Shown here in pieces: positions 60,667 to 64,000 of a stretch of 64,000 bases of DNA. The stretch is from JARRQJ01 sp037381915 (GTDB taxonomy: Bacteria > Pseudomonadota > Gammaproteobacteria > DRLM01). The stretch lies in the NCBI GenBank assembly GCA_037381915.1, contig JARRQJ010000001.1:67128-131127 (forward strand), read 5' to 3'. The translations under genes and the position numbers were made by a program. Numbering within the stretch: the first letter of the stretch is position 1; each line of letters begins with the position of its first letter. The notes beneath the pieces were generated by a model that saw only the letters and a program-made list of their open reading frames with translations, had not been told where the DNA came from and did not search any database.

Positions 60667-61986
60667 ATGAGCGCGATATCAATCAAACGGCTGGACAGTG
60701 CGGAAGCGGACTTTTGGCCGCAGCTGGAACAGCGCTTGGCATGGGAGTCGGTATCCGACGCCACGGTGTCCAAGACCGTGGAGGGGATACTCGCCGATGT
60801 GCGCCAGCGCGGCGATGCGGCGCTGATCGAGTACACCAATCGCTTCGATCGCCTGCATCTGTCCGACGGCCGCGATCTGGAGGTTCCCCTTGGCCGTCTC
60901 CGGGACGCCTTGCAGCGGATTCCAGACGCGACCCGTGCCGCCCTGGAAACCGCGGTGCAGCGCCTGTATGCCTATCACCGGCATCAAAGGCAGGAAACCT
61001 GGACCTATACCGAGGCGGACGGCACCCTGCTCGGCCAGCAAGTGACCCCCTTGGATCGGGTGGGCCTGTATGTGCCGGGCGGCAAGGCGGCCTATCCCTC
61101 GTCGGTATTGATGAACGCCGTGCCGGCCAAGGTGGCAGGGGTAAGGGAGATCGTCATGGTGGTCCCCACTCCCGACGGCGAATTGAATGAGCTGGTGCTG
61201 GCGGCGGCGGCCATAGCGGGCGTCGACCGGGTATTCGCCGTTGGCGGTGCCCAGGCGGTGGCCGCCTTGGCCTACGGTACACAGACCATTCCCCAGGTGG
61301 ACAAGATCGTCGGCCCGGGCAATATCTATGTGGCTACCGCCAAGCGAATGGTATTCGGCGAGGTGGGCATCGACATGGTGGCGGGGCCGTCGGAGATCCT
61401 GGTGATCTGCGACGGGCGGACGCCGGCCGACTGGATCGCCATGGATCTATTTTCCCAGGCGGAGCATGACGAAGATGCGCAGTCCATCTTGCTGTGCCCC
61501 GACGGCCCCTATCTGGATCAGGTGCAGGACAGCATCACGCGCTTATTGCCACAGATGGAGCGTACCGCAATCATCGAGAAATCGTTGAGTGCGCGCGGCG
61601 CCCTGATCAAAGTACGCGATCTGGCGGAAGCGGCGGAAGTCGCCAATTTCATTTCGCCCGAGCACCTGGAGTTGTCGGTGGCGGATCCGCAGACCCTGGT
61701 GAAGAGCATCCGCAACGCGGGCGCGATCTTCATGGGGCGCTACACCGCCGAGGCGGTGGGGGATTATTGCGCCGGGCCCAATCATGTACTGCCCACCTCG
61801 CGTACCGCGCGTTTCTCGTCGCCCCTGGGCGTCTACGATTTTCAGAAGCGTTCCAGTTTGATCATGTGTTCCGCCGCGGGGGCGCGCAGCCTGGGGGATA
61901 CCGCGTCCTTGTTGGCGCGCGGTGAAGGCTTGACCGCCCACGCCCGTTCCGCCGAATACCGCGTGGAGGCGGAAGGCGCCGAGTGA
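60667..61986 (+). CDS. hisD: Histidinol dehydrogenase HisD
   Basis: A 439-residue zinc enzyme oxidising histidinol to histidine. Family stretches are DRVGLYVPGGKAAYPSSVLM, GPGNIYVATAKR, AGPSEILVI and the zinc/catalytic region FSQAEHDEDAQS with YCAGPNHVLPT. The ATG at 60667 fits the family; the frame is open to 60625. Confidence 0.97.
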   Translation: MSAISIKRLDSAEADFWPQLEQRLAWESVSDATVSKTVEGILADVRQRGDAALIEYTNRFDRLHLSDGRDLEVPLGRLRDALQRIPDATRAALETAVQRLYAYHRHQRQETWTYTEADGTLLGQQVTPLDRVGLYVPGGKAAYPSSVLMNAVPAKVAGVREIVMVVPTPDGELNELVLAAAAIAGVDRVFAVGGAQAVAALAYGTQTIPQVDKIVGPGNIYVATAKRMVFGEVGIDMVAGPSEILVICDGRTPADWIAMDLFSQAEHDEDAQSILLCPDGPYLDQVQDSITRLLPQMERTAIIEKSLSARGALIKVRDLAEAAEVANFISPEHLELSVADPQTLVKSIRNAGAIFMGRYTAEAVGDYCAGPNHVLPTSRTARFSSPLGVYDFQKRSSLIMCSAAGARSLGDTASLLARGEGLTAHARSAEYRVEAEGAE

Positions 61987-62004
61987 CGTCGCGACAGGTA
62001 TGCC

Positions 62005-63087
62005 ATGAACGCGCGCATTAACGAGTGGATAAGACCGGATGTCCGGGGGCAGGCCGCCTATCATGTGCAGGATGCCGAGGGCCTGATCAAGCTCGATGCC
62101 ATGGAAAATCCCTACGGCTGGCCGCCGGAGATGGTCGAGGCCTGGAGCGAGGCGCTGCGCGAGGCTAGCCTCAACCGATATCCCGATCCCGGCGCCGCGC
62201 GTCTCAAAGCACGGTTGCGGGACACCTTCAAAATTCCCGCCGCGAGCGCCGTGTTACTGGGCAATGGCTCCGATGAACTGATTCAGATGATCCTCATGGC
62301 GGTGAACGGGCCGGGGCGCGTGGTAGTGGCTCCGGAGCCGAGTTTTTCCATGTACCGCATCATTAGCACCAATGTGGGATTGGACTATCGGGGCGTGCCC
62401 CTCGGCGCGGATTTTTCCCTGGACAGGGATGCCGCCCTCGACTTGATCGCCGCCCAGCGCCCGGCAGTGGTGTTTATCGCCTATCCCAGCAATCCCAGCG
62501 GGAACTTATTCGCCGCCGCGGATATCTTCTCTTTAATCGAGGCGGCGCCGGGTTTGGTGGTGATGGACGAGGCCTATTCCGCCTTTTGCGACGCCAGCTT
62601 CATGGAATACTTGGCCCGATACGAACATCTGCTGATCCTGCGTACCGTGTCCAAGCTGGGTTTGGCGGGATTGCGCCTGGGGTTTCTGGTGGGTGCGCCG
62701 AGCTGGTTGCAGGAGATCGACAAGCTGCGCCTGCCGTACAATATCGGGGTGCTGGCCCAAGCGAGCGTCGAGTTCGCTTTGGATCACTATGGCATGCTGT
62801 TGGAGCAGGCCCAACGGATTCGCGTCGATCGCCAGGCGCTGTTCGACGCCTTGCAAACCCTGCCGGGGGTGAGCGCCTACCCCAGCCAGGCCAACTTCAT
62901 CTTGTTTCGGGTGGAGCCGGGGCGGGCGGTGGAGATTTTTGAACGGCTCAAACAGCTTGGGGTGTTGATCAAGAACCTGCACGGTTCCCACCCGGCCTTG
63001 GCGGATTGCCTGCGGGTGACGGTGGGTACGCCCGAAGAAAACCGCGCCTTTTTGAGCGCATTGCGTATGGCGATATCGATAAAATGA
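62005..63087 (+). CDS. hisC: Histidinol-phosphate aminotransferase HisC
   Basis: A 360-residue PLP aminotransferase. It has the N-terminal KLDAMENPYGWP, FIAYPSNPSGN and DEAYSAF, the PLP-lysine site RTVSKLGLAGLRLGFLVG, and the C-terminal VTVGTPEENRAFL. It lies 18 bp after hisD. Confidence 0.96.
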   Translation: MNARINEWIRPDVRGQAAYHVQDAEGLIKLDAMENPYGWPPEMVEAWSEALREASLNRYPDPGAARLKARLRDTFKIPAASAVLLGNGSDELIQMILMAVNGPGRVVVAPEPSFSMYRIISTNVGLDYRGVPLGADFSLDRDAALDLIAAQRPAVVFIAYPSNPSGNLFAAADIFSLIEAAPGLVVMDEAYSAFCDASFMEYLARYEHLLILRTVSKLGLAGLRLGFLVGAPSWLQEIDKLRLPYNIGVLAQASVEFALDHYGMLLEQAQRIRVDRQALFDALQTLPGVSAYPSQANFILFRVEPGRAVEIFERLKQLGVLIKNLHGSHPALADCLRVTVGTPEENRAFLSALRMAISIK

Positions 63088-63146
63088 GGCCTGCTGGGAA
63101 ATGTCTGGACTGATACGAACAATCTTACACCTTACGGAGGCGGACC

Positions 63147-63740
63147 ATGTCTGAGCGCAAGGCCAGCGTGCAGCGCGATACCCTGGAGACCCGGATCGGG
63201 GTCAAGCTGGATGTGGATGGCGGCGGCGTTTCCCAGTGTAAGACCGGGATCCCGTTCCTCGAGCATATGCTCGATCAGGTCGCCCGTCACGGCATGTTCG
63301 ATATTGAGATCACCGCCGACGGCGATCTGGAGATCGACGCCCACCATACCGTGGAAGATATCGGCATTGCCCTGGGTCAGGCCTTCGCCCGGGCGGTGGG
63401 GGACAAGCGCGGCATCCGTCGTTACGGTCATGCCTACGTCCCCCTGGACGAAGCCTTGTCGCGGGTCGTGGTGGACTTCTCGGGGCGGCCCGGCTTGGAG
63501 TACGGGGTGCAATTCAGCCGCGCGCGCATCGGCGAATTCGATGTGGATTTGTTTCATGAGTTTTTCCAGGGGTTCGTCAATCATGCCCAGGTGACCCTGC
63601 ATATCGATTGTCTGCGCGGCGTCAACAGCCATCATATCGCCGAGACGGTCTTCAAGGCCTTCGGGCGCGCCCTGCGCATGGCCCTGGAGTGGGATTCGCG
63701 TATGCAGGGGGTCCTGCCGTCCACCAAGGGGAAGTTGTGA
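63147..63740 (+). CDS. hisB: Imidazoleglycerol-phosphate dehydratase HisB (monofunctional)
   Basis: 197 residues, matching the dehydratase alone and not the bifunctional E. coli HisB. The metal-binding motifs FLEHMLDQVARHG, DAHHTVEDIGIALGQA and VNSHHIAETVFKAFGRALR are present. GGAGG lies close before the ATG. Confidence 0.97.
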   Translation: MSERKASVQRDTLETRIGVKLDVDGGGVSQCKTGIPFLEHMLDQVARHGMFDIEITADGDLEIDAHHTVEDIGIALGQAFARAVGDKRGIRRYGHAYVPLDEALSRVVVDFSGRPGLEYGVQFSRARIGEFDVDLFHEFFQGFVNHAQVTLHIDCLRGVNSHHIAETVFKAFGRALRMALEWDSRMQGVLPSTKGKL

Positions 63741-63794
63741 GCGTCTCCGCGTCTGCGCAAAAATGGGACGATGGTGCCGTTATAGGTAATTGAA

Positions 63795-64000
63795 ATGAAC
63801 GTCGTTGCAGTAATCGACTATGGGATGGGTAATCTGCGTTCCGTTTCCAAGGCCCTGGAGCATGTGAGCGGCGGTGTGGGCGTGCGCGTGACCTATGATC
63901 CCGATCTGATCCGCCGCGCCGACCGGGTGGTATTCCCCGGGGTGGGCGCCTTGCGCGATTGCGAGGCCGAACTGAGTCGTTTGGGCCTGGATGAGGTGAT
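63795..64000 (+). CDS. hisH: Imidazole glycerol phosphate synthase subunit HisH, partial
   Basis: The ATG at 63795 opens a frame that continues past the window end; 68 codons are visible. The start VVAVIDYGMGNLRSVSKAL and VVFPGVGALRDCE (oxyanion strand of the glutamine amidotransferase) identify HisH. The catalytic Cys lies beyond the window. Confidence 0.93.
   Translation, partial: MNVVAVIDYGMGNLRSVSKALEHVSGGVGVRVTYDPDLIRRADRVVFPGVGALRDCEAELSRLGLDEV

Noticed and set aside
1..64000. tRNA, rRNA, prophage or insertion-sequence genes
   Set aside because: No cloverleaf-like segment, transposase, integrase or phage structural gene was recognised on either strand by reading; a covariance-model scan could not be run.

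Overview
The window is chromosomal DNA from a gammaproteobacterium. Several blocks keep the gene order known from Escherichia coli and Pseudomonas: miaB-ybeZ-ybeY-corC-lnt; ybeL/leuS-lptE-holA; proA-nadD-rsfS-rlmH; maf-rng-yhdP-nit-tldD-darP; pmbA; mlaFEDCB-ibaG-murA-hisGDC(B)(H). The species cannot be fixed from the sequence. The DNA is GC rich and densely coded on both strands. No tRNA, rRNA, CRISPR array, prophage or intact insertion sequence was seen.

Layout. (1) 1-6336, minus strand: a tightly overlapping operon of an XRE-cupin regulator followed by HyfB-, HyfC-, HyfE-, HyfF- and HyfG-like proteins. It encodes an energy-converting membrane complex related to hydrogenase-4. The proximal nickel-ligand cysteines of its large subunit are replaced (SGDA where CGIC is expected), so it is probably not a normal NiFe hydrogenase. 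(2) 6.5-10.3 kb: amtB with NtrC-type sites and a sigma-54-like promoter, convergent with a GGDEF-EAL protein. (3) 10.6-16.1 kb: miaB to lnt. (4) 16.2-18.4 kb: a two-component pair with five 11-bp-phased direct repeats upstream. (5) 18.7-23.6 kb: ybeL, leuS (with an in-frame palindromic repeat), lptE and holA. (6) 23.7-28.5 kb: an accessory block with a small membrane protein, an IsdG-like monooxygenase, a divergent SelO-like protein and a repeat lipoprotein. (7) 28.8-41.1 kb: proA through darP. (8) 41.1-50.5 kb: an accessory block between darP and pmbA, holding a GNAT remnant, a PEBP protein, a methyltransferase, a cupredoxin, a ZIP transporter, a phosphoesterase, an EamA/LysR pair and glycogen phosphorylase. 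(9) 51.1-53.8 kb: pmbA, lapA-like, corA. (10) 53.9-58.6 kb: the mla lipid-transport operon with a TolC-family gene inserted between mlaD and mlaC, then ibaG. (11) 58.7-64.0 kb: murA and the his genes, running off the window in hisH.

Main functional themes: envelope biogenesis (lnt, lptE, mla, murA, yhdP, lapA); ribosome and tRNA maturation (miaB, ybeZ, ybeY, rsfS, rlmH, darP, rng); nitrogen uptake and amino-acid synthesis (amtB, proA, his); and a membrane redox/ion-pumping complex of unknown substrate. The points most worth a second look are the cysteine-lacking Hyf-like complex, the TolC-family gene in the mla operon, the palindrome inserted in leuS, the SelO-like protein lacking its usual lysine, and the repeat operator upstream of the two-component system.
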